Assembly (NCBI RefSeq): GCF_018143015.1
Contig: NC_054755.1
Coordinates: 15,532,778-15,596,777, forward strand
Direction: 5' to 3'
DNA: 64,000 nt
Source: Lytechinus variegatus
Lineage: Eukaryota > Echinodermata > Echinoidea > Temnopleuroida > Toxopneustidae
Shown one piece after another: positions 42,301 through 49,090 of the stretch. The notes beneath the pieces were generated by a model. It was given only the letters and a program-made list of their open reading frames with translations, was not told the origin of the DNA and did not search any database. Every line of letters starts with the position of its first letter. Position 1 is the first letter of the stretch. Both the position numbers and the translations under genes were made by a program.

Positions 42301-44540
42301 GCAAAAACAAACTGAAATTTGAGTACTTAGTCTGTCCAAAGTAGAGTGGGGTGACCATATTTGACGCATAATTTGTAGATGATTTTCGAGGTGATGTCAG
42401 AGAGTTTCTTTTAAATTAGGCAAATCAACTAAAATCATGTAACATGAATAAGAAAAAAAATCCTAACTACCAAATAGACAGCAAGATCTTTGTTCACATC
42501 TTGTGGAATCAAGCTTTGAGATTTTGGCCACCTTACTGCATATTCTACCAATCAGTCATAAAAGAAGTTACCATTAATTTCTCTCATTCATATTTTAGGC
42601 AAAGATCAGTGACTTTGGTCTGTCGAGAGCCACGGGAGCAAACAACGACTACTACAGATCGACAACCGGTGGACGATGGCCCGTCAAATGGTAAGTTAAG
42701 TTATAGGATGTCGTGTATTTTTTGACGACTGGAGAGACATAGGCCTGTATTCTGAAGTCAAATTTAATTTGAGCAGAGAAAGATATTTAAGTTATTATTC
42801 CTAGATATTTCTGGACGATTTGAGATGTATTGAGGCATGGGACAGGGGGAGGAGGAGGGCATTCTGATCTGGGCTGTTTTTATTATGTACACAAAGTATA
42901 AAAACGAGCCATTTTCGGCGTTACATTGTAAAATCGAAAATGGTGTGGCAATGCTTATACCCATACATGTATATTGTGAATGTGATCTTAAAAGTTGTGC
43001 CAGATTTAAAAGAAAAAAAAAGTCGAAAATGTTTGTGGCTATCTTTGTGTCTTTCGAAATAATCACGCAAATCGTTGAGGGTGGCCATTATGGCCCCAAG
43101 TCCTTTTAGGTTAATGAATTGAGTGCCATATGAACTGCCATCCCCACTCATATAAAAATCAATACACTGTACTGTATGTAGTTTCTCAATATGCCGTAGT
43201 TTTTACTGGCGTTACCACCACACTTCCAATTCCATGATTTATCCATTGAGTGGAACTCTTGCTCAGGATATAAAATTGAAAGAGTTGAGCTCTTTTTTAC
43301 ATGTATGACTAGCAAACTGAACATAACCAATGTTTCATTTCCTTTTGCCTACCTGTAGGTATGCACCAGAGTCTATATACTATGGTACCTTCTCTCATGC
43401 ATCTGATGTTTGGAGTTTTGGTGTAACGTTATGGGAGATGAACTCAAGGGGATCACAGCCCTATGGAGAAAAAACTGGTGCTGAGGTAAGATATCAACAG
43501 TAAATCACAAGTTTCTATTCAGCTCTTTGTCTGTTTTCATTTTGTGTGGAACTTGAGTTTGTTTGATTTGAAGACTGACTGATTTGAGGTCAATGAACTT
43601 AGACTAGACCTAAACTTGAAAGAAAAAAATCTGTTAAAGAACTTAGACTGTGTCATGCTATCTCTAAAACTTAATCAGTGGGGGCCACTTACATTGACGA
43701 GTGGATACCGTGCGCGACCAAAAAAACATGTAAAAGGGATATCTTTTTCAAGATAGGGCACGTTACGTACGTAACGTGATAAGGGTGTCAAAAACACAAA
43801 AAATAACGAAAAGAGGATATCTATTTCGCTTTGCGGGGATGATAAATCAAATTTAAATTTGTTTATAAAGGATGTCCTTTTTGCCCCAACACTACGTGTC
43901 TAGAGTCCGATATGCGCGAGCTTTGCCTGTGGAAGGTGGGCCTTACTAAACCAAATGATGTGTAAAGGTAAAACCAACGACCGACGGACCCGTCGGGTCT
44001 TCCGTGACATAACAATAAAATTGTTTAGGGGTTCATTTCAGGGAATACTTGCCAAGAGTATCGTTTTGTTTCCAATACTTGGTAAGGGTAGGGTTTCACA
44101 CGCCAATACTTGTTAAGGGGTGCATTTTCAGAATATAGAAAATACGTGTGTAGTGTGCTTTTCGAGACCCCACGGTCGCGCATGGTATCCACTCATCAAT
44201 GGAAGTGGCCCCCCCATGGCTACTGTATATGTTGCATCAGTAGAAAGAGAGAATATATTGATTCTGATTAAGTGAAGCTTATACTGTACATGTAGAGTAA
44301 ACAATATTGCTACTCTGTTTTCATGTTTTGTTTTAGGTCATCAAACAAATAGAGAATGGCCATCGTCTGTCAAGACCCGATGGATGTCCACAGAACGTCT
44401 ATCACATCATGCAGAAGTGCTGGTCCTATAAACCTTGCAATAGACCTACCTTCTCACAACTCAACGACATGTTCCGGGACGATCCTGAATACGGTGCTTT
44501 CTACCACAGAGGGGCCCATAATCCACCCAGCAGGAGATAA
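14747..44540 (+). CDS. Shark/HTK16-type non-receptor tyrosine kinase (SH2-ANK-SH2-kinase), 11 exons
   Basis: Eleven exons were assembled by hand: 14747-15309, 28937-29138, 35965-36208, 37039-37244, 37939-38223, 38803-38992, 40517-40731, 42098-42277, 42599-42690, 43359-43485 and 44337-44540. All introns are GT-AG, every junction keeps phase, and the total is 2508 bases (835 residues). Domains: N-terminal extension 1-75; SH2 76-170 (Arg103 in FLVRES); five ankyrin repeats about 181-336; second SH2 351-442 (Arg378 in YLLRSS); proline-rich and basic linker 443-563; kinase 568-820 with GQGEFGSV, Lys592 in [12 protein letters not shown] 680-687, DFG 700-702, activation-loop Tyr713/Tyr714 and APE. 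An in-frame TGA at 14717 fixes the start. The family (fly Shark, Hydra HTK16) acts in the cytoplasm downstream of ITAM receptors and in epithelia. The fly protein is somewhat longer. All catalytic residues are present, so an active kinase is expected. Confidence 0.93.
15943..16047. mobile_element. Partial foldback element (GGCTCCACACTAACCC end)
   Basis: Begins AGGGCTCCACACTAACCC and repeats CTACTGGTCC/GGACCAGTAG several times on both strands (15959, 15985, 16013, 16031). No matching right end is seen; the purine tract takes over. Probably one arm of a foldback element. Confidence 0.45.
16097..16718. repeat. Polypurine microsatellite (GAAA/GGAA)
   Basis: After a short poly(C) run at 16101-16115 come about 600 bp of interrupted GAAA and GGAA repeats. 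With 16912-17402 it forms one tract split by the 7SL-like insert. Frames open on the minus strand here are low-complexity artefacts. Confidence 0.85.
16719..16901 (+). mobile_element. SINE-like repeat with 7SL-RNA-like head
   Basis: The segment GTGGCGTGCGCCTGTAATCC (16729-16748), followed by AAGCTG, closely matches the start of the Alu domain of metazoan 7SL (SRP) RNA. Downstream, GAGGTTCGAAGTTCGAGCCC (16777-16796) sits where the 7SL/Alu B-box segment is expected. A tail follows with CGTCTTTCGGATGGTGACG and GGTCGGTCCCAGACG, a wording common in retroposon tails, ending in a CA microsatellite (16885-16901). The head match is seen directly. That this is a 7SL-derived SINE and not a chance or truncated 7SL pseudogene is inference. 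Confidence 0.5.
16912..17402. repeat. Polypurine microsatellite (GAAA/GGAA), second part
   Basis: Continuation of the purine tract to the right of the 7SL-like insert. Confidence 0.85.
17436..17700. repeat. Polypyrimidine tract with TATC repeats
   Basis: TTTC and CTTC runs with blocks of (CTAT)n at 17465-17482 and 17510-17580. Because purines dominate to the left and pyrimidines here, strand bias flips near 17420. Confidence 0.85.
17783..18231. mobile_element. Chimeric foldback remnants (two families joined)
   Basis: 17783-17845 matches the left end of the ACACTGTTCTCA family (CTAAAACTAGTTTACTGGAA, as at 30900). 17845-18231 matches the centre and right arm of the AGGGATACT family (compare 19600-19895) and ends CCATCCCT followed by TTAA. 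One element has replaced half of the other. Confidence 0.6.
19271..19895. mobile_element. Foldback/MITE element, AGGGATACT family
   Basis: A 625-bp element with ends AGGGATACTGCGGGCTGGAG and the near complement of GCCTGGAGTATCCCT, flanked by TTAA at 19267-19270 and 19896-19899. The arms share AATTTCATTAAAATCAGATA-like sequence with the AGGTCAAGTCC family, which suggests common ancestry or a shared subterminal motif. Confidence 0.75.
19900..20731. other. Intron 1 stretch without recognised structure
   Basis: AT-rich, with one poly(G) run near 20695-20708. No coding exon. Confidence 0.4.
20734..20894. mobile_element. Short foldback element (TGTACGTCCGACCCCC ends)
   Basis: Left TGTACGTCCGACCCCCA and right GGGGGTCAGACGTACA pair with one mismatch. 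About 160 bp, no coding capacity. Confidence 0.65.
21160..21600. repeat. C/T-rich low-complexity tract
   Basis: About 440 bp rich in CCCC and TCC runs on the plus strand (GGGG/GGA on minus). Frames in it have extreme composition and are not genes. Confidence 0.75.
21866..22038. repeat. AAAT/GATA microsatellite
   Basis: Alternating (AAAT)n and (GATA)n blocks, for example gatagatagatagatatata near 21995. Typical tetranucleotide slippage. Confidence 0.85.
23297..23480. repeat. GAGGAA purine microsatellite
   Basis: (GAA)n, (GGA)n and (GAAA)n blocks in series. A short GATGAT repeat precedes it near 23218. Confidence 0.8.
24065..24265. mobile_element. Degraded foldback element (CCATATTCTGAAGT end)
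   Basis: The left end GGCCCATATTCTGAAGTCG matches the family at 56367. A loose right arm is visible around AACTTCAGTTTGACTTAAC. The right boundary is approximate. Confidence 0.4.
24990..25208. mobile_element. Probable foldback element (AAAAAAGGTTC ends)
   Basis: Left AAAAAAGGTTC near 25008 and right GTACCTTTTTTAGAGTG (25191-25207) form short inverted ends, and further GGTTC/GGACC words lie inside. Weak but consistent. Confidence 0.35.
26685..27235. repeat. Three-copy tandem repeat of about 200 bp
   Basis: Units begin near 26685, 26892 and 27080 with TTTTCAGAGA/TTTTCAGATA. Each carries TAAATTCACA..ACTCAG, GTGTACTTGTGATG, a GGTTG..TTTTTAC or equivalent word, and an AAATCAAAT-rich end. The copies are clearly diverged, so the array is old. 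Each unit starts with a splice-acceptor-like TTTTCAG, but the units are not open. Confidence 0.75.
27660..27866 (-). mobile_element. tRNA-derived SINE with Val-CAC-like head
   Basis: Minus strand from 27866: TGGCTTAATTGGTAGAGCA is a good A box and D arm, TCTGTCTCACAAACGAGA resembles an anticodon arm with CAC, and GGGAGTTCAAACCCC is a good B box. The acceptor-stem halves do not pair, so this is a SINE head or tRNA pseudogene and not a working tRNA. A body of about 130 bp follows to the left. Confidence 0.6.
27930..28428. repeat. CCCCATCCC minisatellite, G-run-rich on the minus strand
   Basis: About 500 bp made almost only of CCCC, CCCCC, CAT and TTCC blocks. The minus strand carries well over 60 runs of three or more G with short spacers, the pattern of G-quadruplex DNA; the plus strand is i-motif prone. 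It lies about 500 bp before the acceptor of kinase exon 2. Confidence 0.85.
28440..28800. repeat. Palindromic minisatellite of GGTCTAATTGCCAT words
   Basis: The left half repeats words like TGGTCTAATTGCCATTTCATCC (shortened variants at 28455, 28490, 28525 and 28556). After a centre near 28605 the right half repeats their complements (TTAGACCAACTGG, GGACCAAATGG, GGAATGGCATTA). Tandem and inverted symmetry are combined. Confidence 0.65.
28937..29138 (+). CDS. Kinase exon 2: ankyrin repeats 1-3 (part)
   Basis: Acceptor ttattgcag, donor tat/gtaagc; phase 2 in, phase 0 out. It completes repeat 1 begun in exon 1 and carries [19 protein letters not shown], the clearest ankyrin consensus ([16 protein letters not shown]). 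Confidence 0.95.
29640..30440. mobile_element. Foldback element(s) of the AAACTAGTTT family, degraded
   Basis: Contains both arms of the family better preserved at 30881-31333: GGAAACCAGTTTGG, GTTGTGTCCTCACTTACGCT, AAACTAGTTTAA and their complements (AAACCAATTTGGAAAACCACC, AACAAGACCACTTTACGG). About 800 bp, probably two overlapping copies. Confidence 0.55.
30525..30750 (-). mobile_element. SINE, minus strand
   Basis: Shares CCTCACCTGGGTTGAGTGCAG, TCTTGCTGAAGGAAAACATG and GACCATGACGC with the copy at 49091-49360. The head lies at the right end (complement of AACTAGACCATGACGCC). Confidence 0.6.
30881..31333. mobile_element. Foldback element, ACACTGTTCTCA family
   Basis: A 453-bp element with ends ACACTGTTCTCATTATG and GTGAGAACAGTGT. 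The arms carry AAACTAGTTTACTGGAAACC and its near complement. No coding capacity. Relatives lie at 17783, 29640 and 62007. Confidence 0.75.
32672..33279. mobile_element. Foldback/MITE element, AGGTCAAGTCCACC family, copy 2
   Basis: 608 bp flanked by TTAA at 32668-32671 and 33280-33283. The ends AGGTCAAGTCCACCTCAG and GGGGTGGACTTGTCCT are the same as in copy 1 at 1130. High similarity along both arms. Confidence 0.8.
34348..35516. mobile_element. Tandem-repeat element, period about 160 bp, copy 1
   Basis: Starts TTCGCCTGCATAGCAGAG and ends near TGCATGATGCAGGCGAGAC, giving short inverted ends. In between are about six diverged units, each with CATCATAACTT (34450, 34646, 34809, 34963, 35120, 35281), AGTTCATGAAACTTGGACA, CAGGTCACATGACC and GGTCAAAGGTCA. 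A second copy in the opposite orientation lies at 53690-54735. Confidence 0.75.
35620..35775. repeat. GGAT microsatellite
   Basis: (ATGG)n, (GGGT)n and (GATA)n blocks. Open frames on the minus strand here are repeat artefacts. Confidence 0.9.
35965..36208 (+). CDS. Kinase exon 3: ankyrin repeats 3-5
   Basis: Acceptor tttatacag, donor ctca/gtaaga; phase 0 in, phase 1 out. Encodes the rest of repeat 3 (ending [14 protein letters not shown]), repeat 4 ([17 protein letters not shown]) and repeat 5 ([20 protein letters not shown]). Confidence 0.95.
36209..37038 (+). other. Kinase intron 3
   Basis: AT-rich. A small hairpin at 36488-36547 (GTGAATTTTAACTC paired with AGCTAAAATTCAC) and a pyrimidine-rich acceptor region (36930-37038). 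No gene. Confidence 0.6.
37039..37244 (+). CDS. Kinase exon 4: first half of SH2-2
   Basis: Acceptor tctatag, donor aaa/gtaaga; phase 1 in, phase 0 out. Encodes [15 protein letters not shown] and YLLRSS, with the phosphotyrosine-binding Arg378 kept. Confidence 0.95.
37245..37938 (+). other. Kinase intron 4
   Basis: Contains degraded halves of small GGGCCC..CATAAA foldback elements (37292-37405, 37505-37545 and 37713-37800). No coding potential apart from the exon 5 flank. Confidence 0.5.
37939..38223 (+). CDS. Kinase exon 5: end of SH2-2 and proline-rich linker
   Basis: Acceptor catttcag, donor ccc/gtaagt; phase 0 on both sides. SH2-2 ends at LPTQLLFPI. The linker has IPPPPGR, PAPRP and SPEPPVSPL, plausible SH3 or WW ligands (inference). 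Confidence 0.93.
38224..38802 (+). other. Kinase intron 5
   Basis: A run of G at 38249-38257 and a T run near 38525. It repeats part of its own exon-flank wording (GGGGTCAATACCC..GTAAGT-like at 38548-38580, matching the exon 5 end), a faint further case of exon-edge duplication. No gene. Confidence 0.5.
38803..38992 (+). CDS. Kinase exon 6: basic linker before the kinase domain
   Basis: Acceptor tttgtag, donor gag/gttagc (weaker than the others); phase 0 in, phase 1 out. Encodes a basic, probably helical segment ([18 protein letters not shown]), then an acidic stretch leading to the kinase. Confidence 0.9.
39086..39305 (+). pseudogene. Decayed extra copies of the exon 6 tail in intron 6
   Basis: 39200-39305 aligns with the second half of exon 6 and its donor. 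Compare GAGGTTCTTTGTATAGATGCC with the exon's GAGGTTCAGTGTATAGATGCC; the copy continues into CATTGAAAGGTATAAGCTCT. 39086-39130 is a shorter copy (ATAATGAAAGAGGTAAGCT). The flanking GTCAAATTGGCAACGTGGAT repeats the intron text at 39043-39063. The copies have no intact frame and no partner acceptor, so they are exon fossils. Confidence 0.75.
39381..40485 (+). pseudogene. Tandem array of decayed exon 7 acceptor plus glycine-loop copies
   Basis: Units of about 120 bp repeat the text around the real exon 7 acceptor (40486-40570): TTTCAATTTCTTTGTTCC, then an AG, then AGATTGGCCAGGGAGAGTTT, which in the gene encodes IGQGEF. Clear units start at 39381, 39501, 39623, 39942, 40237 and 40360; weaker ones lie near 39735, 39846 and 40140. 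Some keep short open stretches in the kinase frame (for example [10 protein letters not shown] in the unit at 39501), others have stops. They end after about 25 codons, so none could replace exon 7. Confidence 0.8.
40517..40731 (+). CDS. Kinase exon 7: glycine loop, catalytic lysine, helix C
   Basis: Acceptor ccatgcag, donor ttg/gtaaga; phase 1 in, phase 0 out. Encodes [14 protein letters not shown] (Lys592), the helix C Glu region EFLREAKVM, and [12 protein letters not shown]. Confidence 0.95.
40857..40990. repeat. Purine microsatellite in intron 7
   Basis: (GAA/GGA) rich tract. A shorter related tract lies at 41315-41395, and both follow similar text (TCTGCATTCATT and TCTGTATTCATT), which points to local duplication. 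Confidence 0.8.
40992..41084 (+). pseudogene. Partial copy of exon 7 in intron 7
   Basis: About 90 bp matching the 3' half of exon 7 at high identity. The frame stays open and would read [20 protein letters not shown] and GPPM, but the donor GTAAG is lost and no acceptor precedes it. An exon fossil, more recent than those in intron 6. Confidence 0.85.
41466..41690. mobile_element. Foldback MITE (GGCCCCGTCATACAAAGAGTT-type ends)
   Basis: The left end GGCCCCGTCATACAAAGAG and right end CTCTTCGTAAGACGGGGCC are inverted. The centre holds a second pair (CCAATCAATAGC and GATATTGGATCAG). No coding capacity. Confidence 0.7.
42098..42277 (+). CDS. Kinase exon 8: hinge, helices D-E, catalytic loop
   Basis: Acceptor gttggcag, donor cag/gttagt; phase 0 on both sides. 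Encodes [14 protein letters not shown], then HRDLAARN (680-687), the tyrosine-kinase form of the catalytic loop. Confidence 0.95.
42599..42690 (+). CDS. Kinase exon 9: DFG and activation loop
   Basis: Acceptor atattttag, donor atg/gtaagt; phase 0 in, phase 2 out. Encodes [13 protein letters not shown] and the NNDYYRS activation tyrosines, ending GGRWPVK. Confidence 0.95.
42691..43358 (+). other. Kinase intron 9
   Basis: Carries one arm of the CCTGTATTCTGAAGTC foldback family near 42745-42775. The rest is unremarkable AT-rich sequence. Confidence 0.5.
43359..43485 (+). CDS. Kinase exon 10: APE motif and helix F
   Basis: Acceptor acctgtag, donor gag/gtaaga; phase 2 in, phase 0 out. Encodes [20 protein letters not shown] and LWEMNSRG. 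Confidence 0.95.
43680..44215. mobile_element. MITE with about 40-bp inverted ends in intron 10
   Basis: Left GGGGGCCACTTACATTGACG continues to GAGTGGATACCGTGCGCGACC. The right end is the near complement: GGTCGCGCATGGTATCCACTC, then ATCAATGGAAGTGGCCCCC. The interior has GTTACGTACGTAAC and repeated AATACTTG words (44043, 44078, 44108). GC content is above that of the intron. No transposase. Confidence 0.8.
44337..44540 (+). CDS. Kinase exon 11: C-lobe end and stop
   Basis: Acceptor ttttttag-like tgttttag. Encodes [29 protein letters not shown] and a short tail ending [10 protein letters not shown], with stop TAA at 44538. Confidence 0.95.
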   Translation, partial: VIKQIENGHRLSRPDGCPQNVYHIMQKCWSYKPCNRPTFSQLNDMFRDDPEYGAFYHRGAHNPPSRR

Positions 44541-44541
44541 T

Positions 44542-44800
44542 AGTCTTGGTCTAGATCCAGGTCTAGGTCAGGTAGTCCTGGTGTCTAGTCCCTAATTTCG
44601 TGTAGCCAGAAGTGCATTTTTACAGCCAAAGCAATCAGTAAAAAACAAGATGTAGTTTTTATTCATAGAAATATACGATGGTCATCAAGCAAAATGTGAC
44701 AGTCTAGGTCCAGTTCAGGTAGTCCTGGTCTAGTCTGTGTAGTTCTGTATTTTGTAGCCAAAAGTGCATTTTCACAGAAAAAATTGATCAGTAGTTGTTG
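44542..44800 (+). repeat. Diverged tandem duplication in the kinase 3' UTR
   Basis: Two units about 157 bp apart share AGGTCAGGTAGTCCTGGT/TTCAGGTAGTCCTGGT, GTGTAG, GTAGCCAGAAGTGCATTTTT/GTAGCCAAAAGTGCATTTTC and ATCAGTA. A third faint trace (CCTAGTCTAG, GTCAGAAGTG) lies at 45033-45080. Confidence 0.7.
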
Positions 44801-46069
44801 CACAGACTTGCGTCTTATCGCAGAAACAATCGCTTTTCTGTCAGGATTTGATAGTTGCTGTGGTCCAGGAAAAAAAAAAACATGCTTCTTAATCTTAATT
44901 TCTAGCCTCTCTACAGCCAAATCAACTCGTAATATTGTCCAGAAATATTATTATTGCACACACTTTTTATTATAGAAAATCTTTGATGCAGTAAATTTCC
45001 TGTATCCGAATCTCGGTTCTGATCACAAACATAGTCCTAGTCTAGTTTGATTGGTCCCAAATCATTGTCAGAAGTGTTTTATCTGCTCCAAAACATGTTG
45101 GAAATTAAAGAATCTTATAAAGATATGTTAAGGTGTATCTTGTTTTTCATTGTTTGTCTGATTTGCAAATTTTTGTATAATTTGCATGTCAGGTAACACT
45201 ATTTTGGTAATATATCACCATAGCGATGAATTTAAGCATTTTGACAAATCAATTCTCTAAGATTTGGGTTCTGAATTTTTACATTAATTCCTGTAAGAGG
45301 GATCAAGTCCATGTTTGGGGCCAATTCAGTTTCAAATCTTAGATAATCTCACCATTCCTCTGGCATCACTGCTGTTTTGTACATTTATGTCACAGAAGTT
45401 TGTAACACCATGTGTGAACGGGCCCTTTATGATCTCTTTCAACATTACCAATATACACTCAAACTCTAAGTATTATTTTATTAGATATTCTGTGACCAGT
45501 GAAAGCTTTGCCAATCTTTGAAGCATAGCTTGGCTGTTATTTGTCTGTAAATACTTGAATATGATATATAAGATTTTGATAATGATCTATTTTCTCAACA
45601 ATGATTGTGATATGTATATCTGGATATACACCGGCAGGTCTGGTTATATATTTCTGTTTCAAAGAAAATGTGAAAAATAAGAAAATGGAGTGAAAGGATA
45701 TTGCATGTCTGTGTATTAAAACAATACTATATTTTATAGAAAATATTAAAGGAACATGTGTTTTCTTTGAAAAAAAGATGATGTTAAAAATATATATGTA
45801 ACAATGTTTGCACTACTTTGAAAAGATATTCTGTATGATGCTCTTCATTTTTTTAATCGATCACAAGTAAATCTTTGAAATACTTTGTAATAGAAGTTTC
45901 TACATTTATAAGATGCACTTGTATGTACACGAACATTTACAGAATTGAATATCATTCATATACATTTGGCATTCCATAGTTGTTAGTAATACATTAGTGA
46001 TTGATAGTCAAGTATAAAGTAGGTCACTTGTGAATAACAAAATTTGTGGATCAAATCTCATTTTGCTGT
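44801..46069 (+). other. Probable 3' UTR and flank of the kinase gene
   Basis: AT-rich. ATTAAA near 45104 and AATAAG/ATTAAA words at 45676-45750 are possible poly(A) signals, but none is clearly better than the rest. No other gene. Confidence 0.4.
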
Positions 46070-46540
46070 GGCAACCTTCTGAAAGCATTACATGTGCCAC
46101 TCTCTACCCAGGGGATACTGATATTGTTTCTCTGGATAGGATGTAAATGCTGTTTGTGCATGCATATGAAATGTCAACCTTTTTTTATACTCCCCTAGGA
46201 GTGGAGTAGTACATCAAAATCATGTTCAAATCAATTTTCAAGGGAGGTGATTGTGGGTAAAATATAAATGCTGTTTCTGTATGCACATAGATAATGCCAT
46301 GTTTAATACTCCCCAGGGAGTGGAGTTTGCGCACTGACACAGTCAGTTGTCATGGATGATAATTGTGAAGAGAATATGAATGCTGTTTGGGCATGCAATA
46401 TAAATGACACCCTGTTGAAATATTCCCCCTGGAGTGGAGTGTGTACACTTTCACGTTGAGCTCAATTGTATAGGGTGATGATAATAAGTAAAATAGAGAT
46501 GGATCATTCCCGAAGGAGAGGAGTGTGGGTACTGTCATTT
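46070..46540. repeat. Three to four degenerate tandem units of about 115 bp
   Basis: Units near 46139, 46255 and 46365 each have ATAAATGCTGTTTGTGCATGCA-like text (shared core AATGCTGTTT, GCATGCA), an AAATGNCANCC word and a palindrome like ACTCCCCAGGGAGTGGAG. The palindrome occurs once more at 46742 (CTCCACTCCCTAGGGAGT) and in the SINE at 6935, so the array may be SINE-derived. Confidence 0.6.
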
Positions 46541-48572
46541 AAAGATTAGCCATCTGATTTATTGTCCTCATTGATGAATTCTATAATGATGAGGGCAATG
46601 ATTGTTGAGATAATAATCCCTTTATTAATAAGGCGCTTAAGACATTCACTGTACATGTGTGTATGAAATTGTGTACAGAGTATTAATACTCTGGTCATCA
46701 CATTCAATAAAATCATTTCCGCATGTGATGCATGCACATCCTCCACTCCCTAGGGAGTATTCTAGCCAGATATTGGAAGAAAGGAATAACCAAGAAATAC
46801 TGAGCCCTGAAAACATGAGGAGCGGCACAGTAGAAGTGGGACTTTCAAAACCACTGCAGTCTGAGACATTCAGGCGATTTAAAATTATTATTTAGTTACC
46901 AATGTCAGGACAATGGCTGTGATGTTCCACTTGTATGCTGTTATTATAAGGAATATGCAGAGAAATAATATTTTTTATAATTAAATCATACTTTTGATTG
47001 TTGTACATGAATATACAAGCATTCCCTTCTAATATTGTATAAGTGGTACGATTTCTGTCCAGTGCTATTAAAACTGATTATACATCACTAAAAAGAGAAA
47101 TTACTAGATTTTAGATTTAGTGGCTTTATTAGAAGTTGAAATATTTCTGAATGTTTTTTTAATTTACAAATGTCTCGTTATTTCATTTTATTTCACTCAG
47201 AAAGAATCCGAAATTAATTACCAGTATATTGACTACTATATAGTTTTAAGAGGAAATAATTAAGTTTTCTAAAATGAAATCATATTTCATCAGTTTTGTC
47301 TGTTAAAGAGCAAATGGCATTCAAATGCATAAACGAAGAAAGGAAAGAAAAATCTAACACAATTTGTACCTGTAAATGCATATTTGTGGTTGAAATTCAA
47401 ATTGGTACTGAAATCAAAGATTGAAAAAAGGGGAAAAGAACATCCCGATTGCATCAGAAGTTTGCTGTTACAATCATATTCTGTTTGTATATGCTAGCAC
47501 TCAGGATGATCATTAACAGTAATGTGTCTTGATTGAGACACTGGCCCTCATGTTAATGAAATCTTTTTTTTTTTTCTTTTTACTGACATTGCAAAGGCAC
47601 AGTCACATCATTCCATGAAGGCCTTGCATGTGGCTTGCAGGCGACTATAATAGCTACCCGTAGGTCACCTGCATTGACATTATCTTGCACGTACTGTTGC
47701 CTGCAGAACTGCACGCTAGTCTAATTCGCATACAGAAAAGTTGTGAACACGCTCAAAAAAAAATTGCGGGTGAGCTGCGGCAATTGCTTGCAACTTGCCC
47801 GCAAGGCTTGTACAATTCAGATACTCCTCATATTTCTACCTGAAATAAAAATTACCAGTAAAAGCTGCTTTCAAGCTTAGGTGTTTATGTTTGTTTTGTT
47901 CCATCTTTCATGTCCTGTTGTAGTTTACATTGTGATATAGTCGTGGCTTTAGTTTCAAGCTGACTATAGAATCTGCTTTTATTTGGCACTTAATACATCC
48001 AGGTTGGCAATTTCACAAAGGTATTCTACAGATATTCATTTACACCCCGTTGACCCGATAAAAGCTCTCAAGTAAAGTGGCTTATTCTGGTTGTGCCAAT
48101 CAAGCATACAATCAATCGCTATCATTTGTGAAACCACACCCAGATTAAAAGTCCTATTTATTCCCACATTGCAGATAATTAGACCGTTGTGCTTTTGGTA
48201 GGTTTCGGTAGAATATTATATATTTTTTTTCATATTGTATGTTTACATGTAGTTTATTATTATCAAACACAACTTTTATCTATGATTGTAAGTTATGCAT
48301 CAATGAAAATAAAATGAAATTTTTCAGATATGACTGCAGACTCCAATGTTTAGTTGTGTGAAGTATCTTTGCATTCTTTATTTCTGTATTTTCAGAAATT
48401 TAAATGGCCTTGATAGCAGCACCTCTAGTCCTCAACTAGCCATATCTGGTATTGTTTATTACCCACAGTGCATCATTCTCAGCAGTGTAGTTTTGTACTA
48501 TAGGCCCAGTTGAATGATAACACACAAACTACTTGATGTATTCATACCACCATAATAATGTTAATAAGTACC
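46541..48572. other. Intergenic AT-rich stretch
   Basis: No gene recognised. 47590-47830 is less AT-rich, with words CTTGCAGGCGAC, GCGGGTGAGCTGCGG and TTGCCCGCAAGG, probably an old transposon fragment. The remainder shows nothing recognisable. Confidence 0.4.
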
Positions 48573-48720
48573 AGGGGCCTGTTGAACAAAGAGTTTCAAT
48601 CAATCGCAACTCTAAAAATTATGCACAACTTGATTTTCAACCAATCAACAGCACGCATTTGGGACTTGCGATTGAATTTTTTACTTGCGTTTAAACACAA
48701 CTCTTTCTGCAATGGACCCC
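48573..48720. mobile_element. Short foldback MITE (GGGGCCTGTTGAACAAAGAGTT-type)
   Basis: Left AGGGGCCTGTTGAACAAAGA and right CTCTTTCTGCAATGGACCCC are inverted, with inner pairs CAATCGCAACTC and GACTTGCGATTGA. 148 bp. Confidence 0.7.
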
Positions 48721-48822
48721 AGTACTTTTCATCTGGGCTTTTCTTCTCAAAATTATAAGCCAATTTTTTTTTTATTATCCATAGTTTCCTTGAAAGATAC
48801 ATGAAATATTAATATATGTGTA

Positions 48823-49090
48823 GGGGTGTTGTGGCTCAGTGGATAAGTCTCCGGACGGTGAACCACAAGGTCCGGGGTTCAAATCCCACCGCAGCACTAG
48901 CGTTCTTTGGCAAGGCGCTCATCTACGTTTGCCACTCTCGACCCAGGTGTAGTAAATTGGCCCCGGTAGGAAGAAATTCCTTGAATGCTCGATGCGCCCG
49001 ATCAGGGTAGCCGTGCTAAAGCCGGGGTAATAGTATGCAGCGCTTAGAAACATTTGTATTAAGCGCTATATAAATGTTGCATATTATTAT
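48823..49090 (+). mobile_element. tRNA-derived SINE, well preserved
   Basis: The head GTTGTGGCTCAGTGGATAAG (A box) and the B box GGGGTTCAAATCCCACC are 30-40 bp apart, as in tRNA-derived Pol III promoters. The body has TTTGGCAAGGCGCTCATCTA and ACTCTCGACCCAGG. The tail has AGCGCTATATAAATG and ends in (ATT)n. This is the best SINE in the window and the reference for the others. Confidence 0.8.

Noticed and set aside
42071-42358. Minus-strand frame across kinase exon 8
   Set aside because: Antisense shadow of the catalytic-loop exon.
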